This document shows, piece after piece, positions 51,893 to 61,889 of a stretch of DNA of 64,000 nucleotides. Each line of letters opens with the position of its first letter. Within the stretch, counting starts at the first letter, position 1. The translations under genes were made by a program, and so were the position numbers. The stretch is from Rheinheimera riviphila (lineage in GTDB: Bacteria > Pseudomonadota > Gammaproteobacteria > Enterobacterales > Alteromonadaceae): positions 55,849 through 119,848 of the forward strand of contig NZ_SACS01000017.1 in the NCBI RefSeq assembly GCF_004005945.1, given 5' to 3'. Below the pieces are notes generated by a model, which made no database searches, had not been told where the DNA came from, and was given only the letters and a program-made list of their open reading frames with translations.

Positions 51893-53320
51893 ATGGCCAT
51901 AACCGCTTTAGGTACCGCGTCTGGTCTTGATCTCGAATCGCTGGTTAAACAGCTGGTTCAGGTTGAGCGTGCAAGCAAAGAGTCGCGGTTAGAGAAAGTA
52001 AGCAAAGGCCTTGATTCATCTCTTTCTGGTTTTGGTAAATTGAAATCTGCATTGTCGAAGTTTCAGGATTCCGTAAAAGCACTAAGCACCGAGAATCTGT
52101 CGGCGCGTACCACCACCGTCAAACAACCCACCGACGATAAAACCTATCTAGAAGCAAAAGCAAAAACGACTTCAGCCACTGGCTCCTTTGACATCAAAGT
52201 GAATGCATTGGCGGAGGGCAGTCGGCTGGAAACTGCAGGTGGCGCTTTTGCTTCTGCCAGCAGTATAGTCAGTACCACAGCAGGAAAAATGACCTTCAGC
52301 GCTGGCACAAAAAGCTTTGAAGTCAACGTTACCGCGAATATGACGCTTGACCAGCTCAGACAGAAAATTAATAGCACCGGTAGCAATTTCGGCGTCAGCG
52401 CTAACTTAATTAATAGTAGTGATACTGGTACCAAGTTGGTATTAACTTCCAATGTGACTGGCCTTGGCAACAATCTGACCGTTACCAATAACAATGCCGA
52501 ATTAAACAGCGTTTCTACCGGCGGTTTAGTTGTGGCCAAAAATGCAGCTGATGCCGTGATCACGATTGACGGCATTCTTACCAAAAGTAAAACCAATGTT
52601 TTTAGCAATGCCATTCAGGACGTTGAACTAACCGTCAGCACTATCACGCCAGACGGCAATAACGCCAGGATGACAATTGCCACCGATAAAAAACAAGCCG
52701 AAGATAAGATTAAGACCTTTATGGATTCTTATAACGCTTTGGTGACCGAAGTCGACACTTTAAGCCGCAATCGGATGCTGTCCACTGATGGAAAAACCGT
52801 GATCCTTGAAGGTGGTGATTTAAACGGTGATTCAATGGTCCGCGGTATCATGAGCCAGGTTAGTTCGATCATGACCGGGGCTGTTAAATCTGCCGATCCC
52901 AAACTGAACAACCTCTACGCACTGGGGATTACCTTTACCGATCAGGGTAAAATGGAAATTCAGGCCAAAAGTTCATTCGGTAATTTATCGGGTCGGGAAC
53001 GGCTGGATAAAGCGCTGGATGAAAATTACGATTTAATAGGTAGCTTGTTTACCAGCAAGGACGGCCTTGGCACGCTTTCAACCAAGTTATCAACGGAGTT
53101 TACCCAACGTGGTGGTTTATTGGCTGGCAAAGAAGAATCGTTAAAAGCTGAGATCCGGAAAAATGGTAAAGACAAAGAAGCCTTTGAACTTTATATGTTT
53201 AGTTTTGAAAGTACCATGCGTCAGCGTTATGGTGCCCTCGATAGTCAGCTTGGTGGTTTGCAGCGCACATCTTCATTTTTATCACAACAGTTAGCGTCGT
53301 TACCGAAAATCGGTGGTTAG
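51893..53320 (+). CDS. fliD: Filament cap protein FliD (HAP2)
   Basis: 475 residues. The N-terminal FliD block (ALGTASGLDLESLVKQLVQVERASK) and the C-terminal coiled coil (RYGALDSQLGGLQRTSSFLSQQLASL) are clear, as is the GTLSTKLSTEF segment. FliD caps the filament and folds incoming flagellin. It precedes fliS, its chaperone partner in the operon, by nine bases. Confidence 0.95.
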   Translation: MAITALGTASGLDLESLVKQLVQVERASKESRLEKVSKGLDSSLSGFGKLKSALSKFQDSVKALSTENLSARTTTVKQPTDDKTYLEAKAKTTSATGSFDIKVNALAEGSRLETAGGAFASASSIVSTTAGKMTFSAGTKSFEVNVTANMTLDQLRQKINSTGSNFGVSANLINSSDTGTKLVLTSNVTGLGNNLTVTNNNAELNSVSTGGLVVAKNAADAVITIDGILTKSKTNVFSNAIQDVELTVSTITPDGNNARMTIATDKKQAEDKIKTFMDSYNALVTEVDTLSRNRMLSTDGKTVILEGGDLNGDSMVRGIMSQVSSIMTGAVKSADPKLNNLYALGITFTDQGKMEIQAKSSFGNLSGRERLDKALDENYDLIGSLFTSKDGLGTLSTKLSTEFTQRGGLLAGKEESLKAEIRKNGKDKEAFELYMFSFESTMRQRYGALDSQLGGLQRTSSFLSQQLASLPKIGG

Positions 53321-53329
53321 GAGTAGGAC

Positions 53330-53770
53330 ATGAGTTACGGCATCAAAGCATATAAATCGGTAGGCGTTAAGAATGATCTGGCCGTTGCTGATCCACACCG
53401 GGTGATCCAGTTGCTGATGCAAGGTTCACTGGAGAATATGGCATTAGCCAAAGGCGCCATTGAGCGTAAAGATTTTGTGGTGAAATCAAAATCAGTGTCC
53501 AAAGCCATGACCATTATTGCTGCGCTGCAAAATTCATTAGACATGGCAGCTGGCGGCGAAGTGTCTGAGAATCTGTGGTCCCTGTACGATTTTATGGTGA
53601 ATCATTTGATGCAGGCGAGTCGCGAAAGTAGCATCGCTAAAATTGATGATGTGATGGAAATCATGTTAAAAATCAAATCGGCCTGGGATCAAATTTCAGT
53701 GGCCGACCGTGAAAAAGGCTTCGCTTTACTGGCTGAAAAAAATGGTCAGGCCAACCTGGCGACAGCCTGA
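53330..53770 (+). CDS. fliS: Flagellin export chaperone FliS
   Basis: 146 residues, mostly helical. It begins with the family's Y-rich start (SYGIKAYKSVGVKNDLAVADPHRVIQLLMQGSLENM) and contains NLWSLYDFMVNHLMQAS, the FliS signature. It binds the C-terminal coil of flagellin and keeps it unfolded for export. The C-terminus is about 10-15 residues longer than in E. coli. Confidence 0.94.
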   Translation: MSYGIKAYKSVGVKNDLAVADPHRVIQLLMQGSLENMALAKGAIERKDFVVKSKSVSKAMTIIAALQNSLDMAAGGEVSENLWSLYDFMVNHLMQASRESSIAKIDDVMEIMLKIKSAWDQISVADREKGFALLAEKNGQANLATA

Positions 53771-53779
53771 GCATTTATT

Positions 53780-54082
53780 TTGACTTTGTCTTGGTCCGTC
53801 CAACTGCAGCAACAACGCGATGATATCGAGATGTTGCTGCAAACCGAAGCTTACCCCATCGAACTATTTGCCGAGCTGTGGCAAACCTACCATCAAAGCC
53901 TTGAAAGCTGCTGCACTGAAAGCTCCGATCCCGCTGATTTAGAAAGTATATTGGCAGATAACTTGCAGTGGGTTACTCTGATAGTACAACAAGTATCTTC
54001 TGAAAAAGACGCCGTAGCGGCGAAAGTATTGCAACTGCAAAAAGGCAAACGAGCTCAGCAAAGCTACGGCGACAACAACTAA
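53780..54082 (+). CDS. Small protein in the FliT position, putative flagellar chaperone
   Basis: 100 residues, helical, Gln/Leu/Glu-rich with a hydrophilic Lys/Arg/Gln-rich C-terminus. Sequence similarity to FliT is not obvious by eye; the call rests on size, helical character and the place straight after fliS. FliT-type chaperones hold FliD. The start is a TTG at 53780, ten bases after the fliS stop, with no good ribosome binding site, so the true start could be the second TTG two codons later. Followed by the Maf gene after 16 bases. Confidence 0.5.
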   Translation: MTLSWSVQLQQQRDDIEMLLQTEAYPIELFAELWQTYHQSLESCCTESSDPADLESILADNLQWVTLIVQQVSSEKDAVAAKVLQLQKGKRAQQSYGDNN

Positions 54083-54098
54083 GCAAAAGCTGGCGGTT

Positions 54099-56948
54099 AT
54101 GCTGAAATACATCAATTACCAATTGCTGGACGACGAAGAACAGCAAAAGCAACTTGAACGCGCTGTTGCCCCCCTGATCAGCCGGAATATCCGGCAAAAT
54201 ATTGACGCCTTTCGGCAATACATCCCCTCCGTATTAGAAATGCTGCATGAGCATGAAGTACAACAATTTTCATTATTTTGTACTGCGCAGCAACAATTAA
54301 ACATTGTCGATTTTGCGACCGGACGGGTGTTTTATACCGCAGACCCAATGCAGGAAGTTGCGGATGAATTGTCGGATTATTTTCAGCATGCCAGCTATTT
54401 TTGTCTCAGAGCGGATGCTGACGGACAGGAATGGCGGCATCAGCCATTGCCGGCGAAAGTCGATGTGATGCTGGTTTTTGGGATGGGGTTGGGCCTGCAT
54501 TTACTCGAACTAATCTCCAGCAGCCGTATCCGCTTTATGGTGATTTACGAACCAAGTGCCGATGTGTTTGCCTGTTCAGCTCAAGCCGCTGATTGGCGGG
54601 AAATTCTCGACACCGCACATGCAGTGGGCACCCACATCTTCCTGCAAATTGGTAGCGAGGCGAATTCGCTACCTGCAGAACTGCAGGAATTGCTCGATTT
54701 TGACCAAGATCTCAACGAAATTTTTGTTTATCGCCATCAGTTCCACCCAATGATGGATGATGTGATCGCTTATGTGATGAAAAATCATGGTAACAGCGAA
54801 GCGCTGCTGCAAAGCTCACATATTTTTACACCCTACAAAGATTATGCCGATTATGTGGCGGAGCGGGCGGGGAATGTTATTGGGAGCGAACAGGTTTCGC
54901 CGGTTGAAGATCCCGCAGCACAGGCACTGTATGAAAAAAATATGGCTGCTTTGGCCACGTTTTACCCAAAAGTTCATCAAGAGCTGCTCAATCATAAAAC
55001 CAGAGCCTGGAAATTAGTCACTGACTCTAAAGGAAATCTCAACCTTTACCATCAGAAACGTCATGGTTTGTTTCATCAAGATTTGAATGTTGAATCGACT
55101 CAATTGGTCGACTATTTTATTGAACACCCCTTTAAAGACGATGTGGTTTTAAGTCAAAGAACTAGTTACAAGTTTAGGAATTATCTGCATTTTTCTAAGA
55201 TTGTTGAATTGCAGCCGCACATTGAAAAAATCCTGACTCAGCAAAGTAAACTTCCGGAACAAGTCGAGACACTCATTGTTTTTGGTATTGGCTTGGGGCA
55301 GCACATCGAATTGCTGACAAAACAACGCAATATTAAAAACTTATTTTTATGTGAACCGAATCTCGATTTTTTTGCTGCGAGTTTGTGGGTAACCGACTGG
55401 GCCGGGATTATCGAGCAAGCTGATAGCAGTGGCGGGCGGATTTACCTGAACCTCGGCGGCGATGGCAGTCACTATTTTTACGATTTGATGTCGCAGTTTT
55501 ATCAGGTTGGCGCTTATTCAATCGCTGATACTTACATGCTGAGCACCTATTACAATGTCGGTATGCAAAAGGCTATCGCGGATTTGCGTGCTGAGTTGCG
55601 GGTCGTGCTGGCCATGGGGGAATATTACGACCATGCCCGTTTTGGAATAGCGCATAGTTACCATAGTTTACATTCAGGTCAGCGGTTTTTAAAACATGCC
55701 AACAATGAATATAAACATCTACCAGCATTAGATTTACCGGTGTTCATCATCGGCAATGGCCCAAGTCTTGACCAGTGTTTTGAATATCTGAAAGAGTACC
55801 GTGATCAGGTCATTCTAATCAGCTGCGGTACAGCATTAAGGTCACTGCACAAGCATGATATCTGTCCGGATTTTCATGCTGAAATTGAGCAAAACAGAGC
55901 AACTTACGATTGGGTTACCCAAATCAAAGACCCAGATTATTTAAAACGAATTAACTTGTTGAGTGTCAACGGTATTCATCCAGACACCAGTGCTTTGTTC
56001 AAAGCGACTTATCTATGTTTTAAAGATGGGGAAGCGTCGACCTACATTTTTCATAATGGTATGAAAAAGAATGGTTATAAAGTCGCTTCGCTGGCTTATG
56101 CCTATCCAACAGTCACGAATATGGTGATGAATTATGCGATAAAACTAGGCTGGAAATGTTTTTATCTTTTTGGTGTCGATCTGGGTTTTATTGATATTAA
56201 TCAACACCATTCGCAGCACTCGGCCTATTACAAGACGGACGGCTCTCAGGCATATGACTACAAAGCGCGTCACGGCGGCGGTGTTCCTGCTCCAGGCAAT
56301 TTCAGAGCACAGTTGTACACTAAACCTGAATTTGACGTGTCCCGTAAACTGATAGAGCAAGCCATTACCAAAGCTGGCCGGAAGCTCGAGGTCTACAACT
56401 GTAGTGACGGGGTGAAAATTAAAGGCACAGTACCGTTACTGCCGGAAAATATCCTGTTAGAGCAGTCAACTACGCAGCGCAAAGATGAACTGCTATCTGC
56501 GTTATTCCAAGAAGCATTTTACCCTGCTGTCCCTGAATTAGCCGACAAAATTTATCGTGCGCTTGACCCGGACTTGTACGACAAATCAATGCAAACATGG
56601 CTTGAATTGTTGGCTGAGGATGCAACGGATACGGCCTCTGCAAAAGCTCTTGTCAACGAACAATGGAATTTCATGCGTTCCAGAGCTGTCGTAGATAAAG
56701 ATATTACCTTTTGCCTGTTCCATGGCAGTTCGAATTTTATTGCCGCAGTGCTTACGAAAATTGTCGCGAATATCACTACTGAAAATGACGAAGCACTCCA
56801 AACTTTTAATCAGGTTTTAGCAATCTGGCGCGGCTATCTGGAACAAGGTCGGTCGCGGTATCTGTCAGATCCATTAGCTTTCGATTCGGTATCTGTCAGC
56901 TACTTATTTACACCGCCGAAAGCTAAACCAGTGACTGATACGAATTAA
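54099..56948 (+). CDS. Maf-type motility-associated glycosyltransferase with duplicated N-terminal unit
   Basis: 949 residues. The DUF115/MptE-like catalytic region starts near 545 (PVFIIGNGPSLDQ) with the expected ISCGTALRSL and the HAEIEQN block. Ahead of it two segments match each other: about 122-172 (MLVFGMGLGLHLLEL, then YEPSADVF) and about 390-440 (LIVFGIGLGQHIELL, then CEPNLDFFAASLWVTDW). Maf proteins attach nonulosonic acids or related sugars to flagellin Ser/Thr residues in the cytoplasm. Its position after four flagellins and before sugar-nucleotide genes fits this role. The donor made here may be different from pseudaminic acid, since no pseudaminic or legionaminic acid synthase is seen. 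Confidence 0.88.
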   Translation: MLKYINYQLLDDEEQQKQLERAVAPLISRNIRQNIDAFRQYIPSVLEMLHEHEVQQFSLFCTAQQQLNIVDFATGRVFYTADPMQEVADELSDYFQHASYFCLRADADGQEWRHQPLPAKVDVMLVFGMGLGLHLLELISSSRIRFMVIYEPSADVFACSAQAADWREILDTAHAVGTHIFLQIGSEANSLPAELQELLDFDQDLNEIFVYRHQFHPMMDDVIAYVMKNHGNSEALLQSSHIFTPYKDYADYVAERAGNVIGSEQVSPVEDPAAQALYEKNMAALATFYPKVHQELLNHKTRAWKLVTDSKGNLNLYHQKRHGLFHQDLNVESTQLVDYFIEHPFKDDVVLSQRTSYKFRNYLHFSKIVELQPHIEKILTQQSKLPEQVETLIVFGIGLGQHIELLTKQRNIKNLFLCEPNLDFFAASLWVTDWAGIIEQADSSGGRIYLNLGGDGSHYFYDLMSQFYQVGAYSIADTYMLSTYYNVGMQKAIADLRAELRVVLAMGEYYDHARFGIAHSYHSLHSGQRFLKHANNEYKHLPALDLPVFIIGNGPSLDQCFEYLKEYRDQVILISCGTALRSLHKHDICPDFHAEIEQNRATYDWVTQIKDPDYLKRINLLSVNGIHPDTSALFKATYLCFKDGEASTYIFHNGMKKNGYKVASLAYAYPTVTNMVMNYAIKLGWKCFYLFGVDLGFIDINQHHSQHSAYYKTDGSQAYDYKARHGGGVPAPGNFRAQLYTKPEFDVSRKLIEQAITKAGRKLEVYNCSDGVKIKGTVPLLPENILLEQSTTQRKDELLSALFQEAFYPAVPELADKIYRALDPDLYDKSMQTWLELLAEDATDTASAKALVNEQWNFMRSRAVVDKDITFCLFHGSSNFIAAVLTKIVANITTENDEALQTFNQVLAIWRGYLEQGRSRYLSDPLAFDSVSVSYLFTPPKAKPVTDTN

Positions 56949-57000
56949 GTGGAATAGTCATTGAACAACATAAACGCGCCATGCTTGCAGGTCATCGCAA

Positions 57001-57045
57001 TTTAACTGTTAAAGACGATCACTTTGCTGGTCGATAACAGTTAAA
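57001..57045. promoter_or_regulatory. Inverted repeat with sigma-28-like boxes before the sugar-nucleotide genes
   Basis: Perfect 11-bp arms TTTAACTGTTA (57001-57011) and TAACAGTTAAA (57035-57045) enclose 23 bases. Within it TAAAGACG (57010-57017) and GTCGATAA (57030-57037) look like sigma-28 boxes, but the spacer is 12, not 11. The remaining bases between 56949 and 57164 contain no gene. Confidence 0.4.
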
Positions 57046-57164
57046 GCAGTTGAACGCGATGTCTGGTTTTTGAGCCGCGAGGTGGTTTTCGTACTTAGCT
57101 GGTTGCTTGTTGTTGCTCATGCGCAATCCTGAAGTTGGGCTTGGTTAAAGGGTGGGGCCAAAGA

Positions 57165-57662
57165 ATGTTTATTCATCATTTTGCTGATGTCAGCAGTGAG
57201 CAAATTGGACACGGCACCCGAATTTGGCAATTTGCGGTTGTGTTAAAAGGCGCGGTCGTTGGGCAAGATTGCAATATCTGCGCCCATACCCTGATTGAGC
57301 ATGATGTTGTGGTGGGGGATAGGGTTACGGTGAAGTCGGGTGTATTTTTGTGGGCAGGTACAAAAATCGGCAACGATGTATTTATTGGACCAAACGCTAC
57401 TTTCACTAATGATGTATTTCCCCGTTCTAAAAAGTACCCAACCGAGTTTGTTGGGGTTGTTGTCGAAGATGGCGCTAGCATCGGTGCAAATTCAACATTG
57501 TTGCCCGGGATCCGGATTGGTCAAGGCGCAATGGTCGGTGCCGGCGCTGTGGTCACCAAGGATGTTCCTGCCTGGGCGGTCGTTGCCGGGAATCCGGCAC
57601 GGGTACTCCGGGTGATTGAGCACACAGAGCAAAGTTCACAGACTGAGGCGGGAAAACAATGA
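57165..57662 (+). CDS. dTDP-3-amino-3,6-dideoxyhexose N-acetyltransferase (QdtC/FdtC type)
   Basis: 165 residues of left-handed beta-helix hexapeptide repeats (for example VIGTGT-type [37 protein letters not shown]). The opening HHFADVSS, the [14 protein letters not shown] block and [11 protein letters not shown] place it with acetyltransferases acting on dTDP-3-amino-3,6-dideoxy sugars. The ATG at 57165 fits homologue starts; one at 57135 adds ten residues. It overlaps rmlA by four bases. Paired with the isomerase and 3-aminotransferase downstream, it completes a dTDP-Fuc3NAc or dTDP-Qui3NAc route. Confidence 0.82.
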   Translation: MFIHHFADVSSEQIGHGTRIWQFAVVLKGAVVGQDCNICAHTLIEHDVVVGDRVTVKSGVFLWAGTKIGNDVFIGPNATFTNDVFPRSKKYPTEFVGVVVEDGASIGANSTLLPGIRIGQGAMVGAGAVVTKDVPAWAVVAGNPARVLRVIEHTEQSSQTEAGKQ

Positions 57663-58540
57663 TGAAAGGAATTGTATTAGCTGGTGGTTCAGGCTCCAGG
57701 TTGTATCCGATCACGCAAGGCGTCTCTAAACAACTTCTGCCGGTTTATGATAAACCAATGATTTATTACCCTATTTCAGTGCTGATGCTCGCAGGGATCC
57801 GCGACATTTTATTAATCACCACACCGGAAGATCAAAGTGCATTCCAACGACTGCTGGGAGATGGCCGCCAATTTGGTCTTCATCTGAGCTATATAGTGCA
57901 GCCCGAACCAGAAGGTTTGGCACAGGCTTTTATTCTCGGTGCGGATTTTATCGGAGATAGTCCGGTCAGTCTTATTCTCGGTGACAACATCTTTTATGGA
58001 CAGGGCTTTACGCCAAAGCTACAAAACGCCTGCGCTCGTGGGCACGGCGCTACTGTTTTCGGCTATCAGGTCAAAGATCCTGAGCGTTTTGGCGTGATTG
58101 AATTTGATGAAAATTCACGAGTTCGTTCGATAGAGGAAAAACCTGCGATTCCTAAATCTAATATCGCAGCGACTGGTCTGTATTTTTACGATAACCGGGT
58201 GGTGGAATTCGCCAGGAAGGTTAAAAAATCTGCGCGCGGTGAGCTTGAAATTACCTCCATTAATCAAGCCTATCTGACGGACGGCAGCTTGCATGTTGAC
58301 ATCTTGGGTCGTGGTTTTGCCTGGCTTGATACCGGAACTTGCTCAAGTTTATTAGAAGCCGCCCAATTTGTTGAAATATTAGAAAAACGTCAGGGCTATA
58401 AAGTCGCTTGTCTGGAAGAGATAGCTTTTTATCAAGGCTGGATCAGTGCAGAACAGCTATGCCGAACCGCTGAACGGCTGGCGAAAAGTAGTTACGGTGC
58501 TTATCTGAAGTTTTTAATTAAGGATATGCCATGTCGTTAA
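57659..58540 (+). CDS. rmlA: Glucose-1-phosphate thymidylyltransferase RmlA
   Basis: 293 residues, the standard length. It begins [18 protein letters not shown] with the nucleotide-binding G-rich loop, and contains [24 protein letters not shown] and EEKP, all RmlA hallmarks. It makes dTDP-glucose, the first step of the pathway. RmlB, the 4,6-dehydratase needed next, is not in the window. It overlaps the upstream acetyltransferase and the downstream isomerase genes. Confidence 0.95.
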   Translation: MMKGIVLAGGSGSRLYPITQGVSKQLLPVYDKPMIYYPISVLMLAGIRDILLITTPEDQSAFQRLLGDGRQFGLHLSYIVQPEPEGLAQAFILGADFIGDSPVSLILGDNIFYGQGFTPKLQNACARGHGATVFGYQVKDPERFGVIEFDENSRVRSIEEKPAIPKSNIAATGLYFYDNRVVEFARKVKKSARGELEITSINQAYLTDGSLHVDILGRGFAWLDTGTCSSLLEAAQFVEILEKRQGYKVACLEEIAFYQGWISAEQLCRTAERLAKSSYGAYLKFLIKDMPCR

Positions 58541-58938
58541 TCCAGCTGCTGGAGCTGCCCATTTTCGGCGACGGCCGCGGTGATTTGGTGTCAATTGAAG
58601 CTGAAAAGCATATCCCATTTCAGATAAAGAGGGTGTATTGCTTGTTTAACCTCGGCGAGCACTCACGTGGCATGCATGCGCACCGGCAATTACAACAGTT
58701 GGCTTTTTGTGTGCACGGTAGTTGTCGCTTCGTGCTGGACGATGGTGTTACCAGAGAAGATGTTGTGTTGTCTGCTCCCACCAAAGGGCTGCTAATTGGC
58801 AACTTGATTTGGCGTGAAATGCATGATTTTACTGATGACTGCGTGATTATGGTGTTGGCTAGTGAGTATTTCATGGAGTCAGACTATCTTCGTGACTATG
58901 CAGCTTTCATTGATGCGATAAGGAGCAAAACAGCATGA
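58531..58938 (+). CDS. fdtA: dTDP-4-dehydro-6-deoxyglucose 3,4-ketoisomerase (FdtA/QdtA type)
   Basis: 135-residue single-domain cupin. [10 protein letters not shown], the catalytic His pair in [11 protein letters not shown], and [21 protein letters not shown] match FdtA and QdtA. It moves the keto group from C4 to C3 before transamination. FdtA and QdtA differ in stereochemistry at C4 (fucose or quinovose form); I cannot tell them apart from the sequence, so the symbol is provisional. Overlaps rmlA by 10 bases and the next gene by 4. Confidence 0.85.
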   Translation: MSLIQLLELPIFGDGRGDLVSIEAEKHIPFQIKRVYCLFNLGEHSRGMHAHRQLQQLAFCVHGSCRFVLDDGVTREDVVLSAPTKGLLIGNLIWREMHDFTDDCVIMVLASEYFMESDYLRDYAAFIDAIRSKTA

Positions 58939-60035
58939 AAGTTCCTTTTCTAAACCTTAAAGCAGTTAATGAACGATTTCAGCCACAGCTATTAGACGCA
59001 TGTAGCCGGGTTATTGACTCTGGGCAATACATAAATGGGAATGAACAACGGCAGTTTGAACTTGAATTTGCTAAGTATTGTGGAGCCCAGTTTTGTATTG
59101 GCGTAGCAAATGGGCTAGATGCTCTCAAACTAACATTAAATGCCTGGAAGATAATGGGCCATCTTAGAGATGGGGATGAGGTGATTGTACCTGCCAATAC
59201 ATTTGTTGCCAGTATATTAGCAATAACTGAGAATCGATTAGTGCCGGTCTTTGCTGAGCCTGATGAACGTAGTTTTAATCTTTGTGTTGAAACAGTACGC
59301 CCTCTACTCAGCAGTAAAACTAAAGTTATTATGCCAGGACATTTATATGGTCGGTTAACGGAAATGACTGATTTAATGAAGTTCGCGCAGAATCAAGGCC
59401 TATTAATTCTTGAAGACGCAGCACAAGCGCATGGCGCTTCGTTGGAAGGCATCAAATCAGGAAGTTGGGGACATGCAGCGGGATTTAGCTTTTATCCAGG
59501 CAAAAATCTCGGAGCTTTAGGCGACGCAGGGGCAATTACAACTAGCGACCAAAAGCTATATCAGGTATTGCGTGCAATAAGAAATTATGGTTCTGATGAA
59601 AAATATATTTATAAATATCAAGGCTGTAATAGCAGGTTAGATGAAATGCAAGCTGCCATGCTTCGGGTGAAACTGTCATTTCTAAACGAAGATATTTGTG
59701 TTCGCCGTGCCATTGCAGAAAGATATCGATCTGAAATAAAAAACTCTGCAATTCGTTTGCCTGATGCAGGAGCCGCGGGGCAGTATGTTTGGCATCTATT
59801 TGTTATTCGCCACGTTAATCGTAATCAATTGCAAAGGCGTTTAGCAAAGGTTGGCATTGAAACATTGGTACATTATCCACTCGCTGCTCATAAACAGGCT
59901 GCGTTCCCAGAGTTCATAGGGCGTTGTTATCCTATAACGGAGTATATGCAAGAATGTGTTTTGAGTTTGCCAATAGACCCGGTATTGAATAATTTGCAAA
60001 TAGACTACGTGATATCTCAGCTCAATACATTATGA
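58935..60035 (+). CDS. fdtB: dTDP-3-amino-3,6-dideoxyhexose aminotransferase (FdtB/QdtB type)
   Basis: 366 residues of the DegT/DnrJ/EryC1 PLP family. The start [14 protein letters not shown], the [11 protein letters not shown] segment and the PLP lysine in [15 protein letters not shown] are characteristic of FdtB/QdtB 3-aminotransferases. It would convert the 3-keto sugar made by the previous gene product. Coupled to it by an ATGA overlap. Base composition begins to shift toward A+T in this gene. Confidence 0.85.
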   Translation: MKVPFLNLKAVNERFQPQLLDACSRVIDSGQYINGNEQRQFELEFAKYCGAQFCIGVANGLDALKLTLNAWKIMGHLRDGDEVIVPANTFVASILAITENRLVPVFAEPDERSFNLCVETVRPLLSSKTKVIMPGHLYGRLTEMTDLMKFAQNQGLLILEDAAQAHGASLEGIKSGSWGHAAGFSFYPGKNLGALGDAGAITTSDQKLYQVLRAIRNYGSDEKYIYKYQGCNSRLDEMQAAMLRVKLSFLNEDICVRRAIAERYRSEIKNSAIRLPDAGAAGQYVWHLFVIRHVNRNQLQRRLAKVGIETLVHYPLAAHKQAAFPEFIGRCYPITEYMQECVLSLPIDPVLNNLQIDYVISQLNTL

Positions 60036-60144
60036 AGGTTCTGTTTGGAATTATTGCATGGTGTCGGTGTTTTTGATTAATTTTATTTTTGTTGCTAGGT
60101 GATTCTGTGTGGTTGTTCGATTATATTAATTACTGGGGAATTAA

Positions 60145-61230
60145 ATGATACCTTATTACATCCCAACAGAGCCTTGCTTTAAAAGTGTATGTGAGCAGCT
60201 TGCTGAAGTTCATAAAAATGGGTGGTATACAAATTTCGGTCCAATGAATAATGAGTTTGAAAGATGTTTGGGAGAATATTTGGGCATTAATTATATACTA
60301 CCTATTTCCAGTTGCACTGTTGGATTGATGGTTGCTAGTAAGTTGCTTAATGTAAAAAAAATTATAGCTACATCATTTAGCTTCGTTGCCACTGTATCAT
60401 CTATGAAGTGGGTTGGCGTTGATATTTTGTTTGCAGATATTGATGTTGAAACAAAAAATATCTGCTTGAAGTCAGTGGTTGAACTGCTGGAATCAAATAA
60501 AGGTTGTATCGATGCCATCGTTGCTACACATGTGTTTGGTAATCCATGCGATGTCGAAGCATTAGAAACTATAGGAAAAAATTATGGTATATCAATCATC
60601 TATGATGCAGCTCATGCGTTTGGGGTGCGTCTGGCTGAGCAGTCAGTATTAAATTTTGGTGATATATCTGTTGTGAGCTTCCATGCGACTAAGGTTTTCC
60701 ACTCTATAGAAGGTGGGGCATTGATACTCAAAAATAAAGAACAGTATGAAAGAGCTCGTGAGTTAATTAACTTTGGGGTAAATCGATCTGCAGTAATAAC
60801 CGATGTAGGCATTAATGGAAAGATGAGTGAATATCATGCAGCTGTAGGGCTTGTGCAGTTGAAATGCGTTGATGATGTAATTGCTCACCGCGCTAAATTG
60901 TATGCCAGATATGCTGAGCGGCTCTGTCGGGTAGTTAATCTCCAGAAATGGCATGCATTGTCTAGTTCAAATGGTGCATATTTTCCTATTTTCTTCGAAA
61001 ATATGAATCAAAGAGATAAAGCGATTAGTCATTTGGAAGGAAAACAAATAGGTTATAAACGATATTTTTCTACGAACTTAAATAACTCTATGTTTGCGGT
61101 GGATGGGGTGTTCGCATCTCCGAATTCGGAACATGCATGTGGGACAGCGCTTTGTTTGCCGCTATATCATCGTTTAACCATTGAACAGGTCGATATTGTA
61201 TCGACTACAATTGTTGAGTCGTTCAGGTGA
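60145..61230 (+). CDS. DegT/DnrJ family aminotransferase, VioA/WecE-like
   Basis: 361 residues. It opens IPYYIPTEP and has NGWYTNFGP near the start, DAAHAFG, and the PLP lysine in SFHATKVFHSIEGGAL, the HATK form seen in dTDP-4-amino-4,6-dideoxyglucose (VioA) and WecE-type enzymes rather than the YPGKN form of FdtB. So it probably makes a 4-amino sugar from dTDP-4-keto-6-deoxyglucose. The DNA is strongly A+T-rich compared with the flagellar genes. A 109-base gap separates it from fdtB, and its stop overlaps the next gene (GTGA). Confidence 0.82.
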   Translation: MIPYYIPTEPCFKSVCEQLAEVHKNGWYTNFGPMNNEFERCLGEYLGINYILPISSCTVGLMVASKLLNVKKIIATSFSFVATVSSMKWVGVDILFADIDVETKNICLKSVVELLESNKGCIDAIVATHVFGNPCDVEALETIGKNYGISIIYDAAHAFGVRLAEQSVLNFGDISVVSFHATKVFHSIEGGALILKNKEQYERARELINFGVNRSAVITDVGINGKMSEYHAAVGLVQLKCVDDVIAHRAKLYARYAERLCRVVNLQKWHALSSSNGAYFPIFFENMNQRDKAISHLEGKQIGYKRYFSTNLNNSMFAVDGVFASPNSEHACGTALCLPLYHRLTIEQVDIVSTTIVESFR

Positions 61231-61889
61231 GGGTGGCTGCCTTCCAACCGTATTTGTTTCCGTATATCGGATACTTTAAGTTGATTAGTGAAGTTGATAT
61301 ATTTGTTGTTCTTGATGATGTCTCATTCAGAAAGAAAAGTTATATTAATCGAAATACAATTAAAATTTGTGGGAAACCTCACAATTTTACGGTTCCAGTT
61401 AAGGATGTAAGCCAGAATAGATTAATTAATCAACACTATTATATGAATGATGGTGATTTGTTTGTTAAGATGATAGGTGATTATGGAAGGACGGCTATTT
61501 TTGGTCATTTAAAGGAGTATTACGAGTATGTTTTTTCCGAAAACAATATTTCTGGGAACGTGGCTGAAGTGAACTTCCTTCTTATTTCTAAAGTTTGTGA
61601 AATGCTGCAGGTTAAAACTAAAATTATAAAATCATCAAGTTTGCTTATCGATGCTGTAGGGGAGAGAAGGATTATTGATATATGCACAAGTCTTGGTGCA
61701 TCTTGCTATGTTAATCCCGTCGGCGGGATTGGGCTATATGGCGAGGAAACATTTTTGCAGGCCGGATTAGATTTAGAATTTAAGGACTATAGAGGCCTTA
61801 TTGCAGGTGATGTTGCATATTCTATATTGGATGACATATTTTCTAAAGGCGTTTGTAATGTCTCAAATATATTGAGGAGTACATTATGA
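61227..61889 (+). CDS. WbqC-family protein
   Basis: 220 residues. The N-terminus RVAAFQPYLFPYIGYFKLI and the FVVLDDVSFRKKSYINRN block are the signature of the WbqC family. The family lies in O-antigen and other surface-sugar clusters beside aminotransferases; its reaction is not established as far as I know. The start is GTG at 61227, overlapping the aminotransferase stop, and its own stop overlaps the next gene, so these three are translationally coupled. Very A+T-rich codons. Confidence 0.85.
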   Translation: MRVAAFQPYLFPYIGYFKLISEVDIFVVLDDVSFRKKSYINRNTIKICGKPHNFTVPVKDVSQNRLINQHYYMNDGDLFVKMIGDYGRTAIFGHLKEYYEYVFSENNISGNVAEVNFLLISKVCEMLQVKTKIIKSSSLLIDAVGERRIIDICTSLGASCYVNPVGGIGLYGEETFLQAGLDLEFKDYRGLIAGDVAYSILDDIFSKGVCNVSNILRSTL

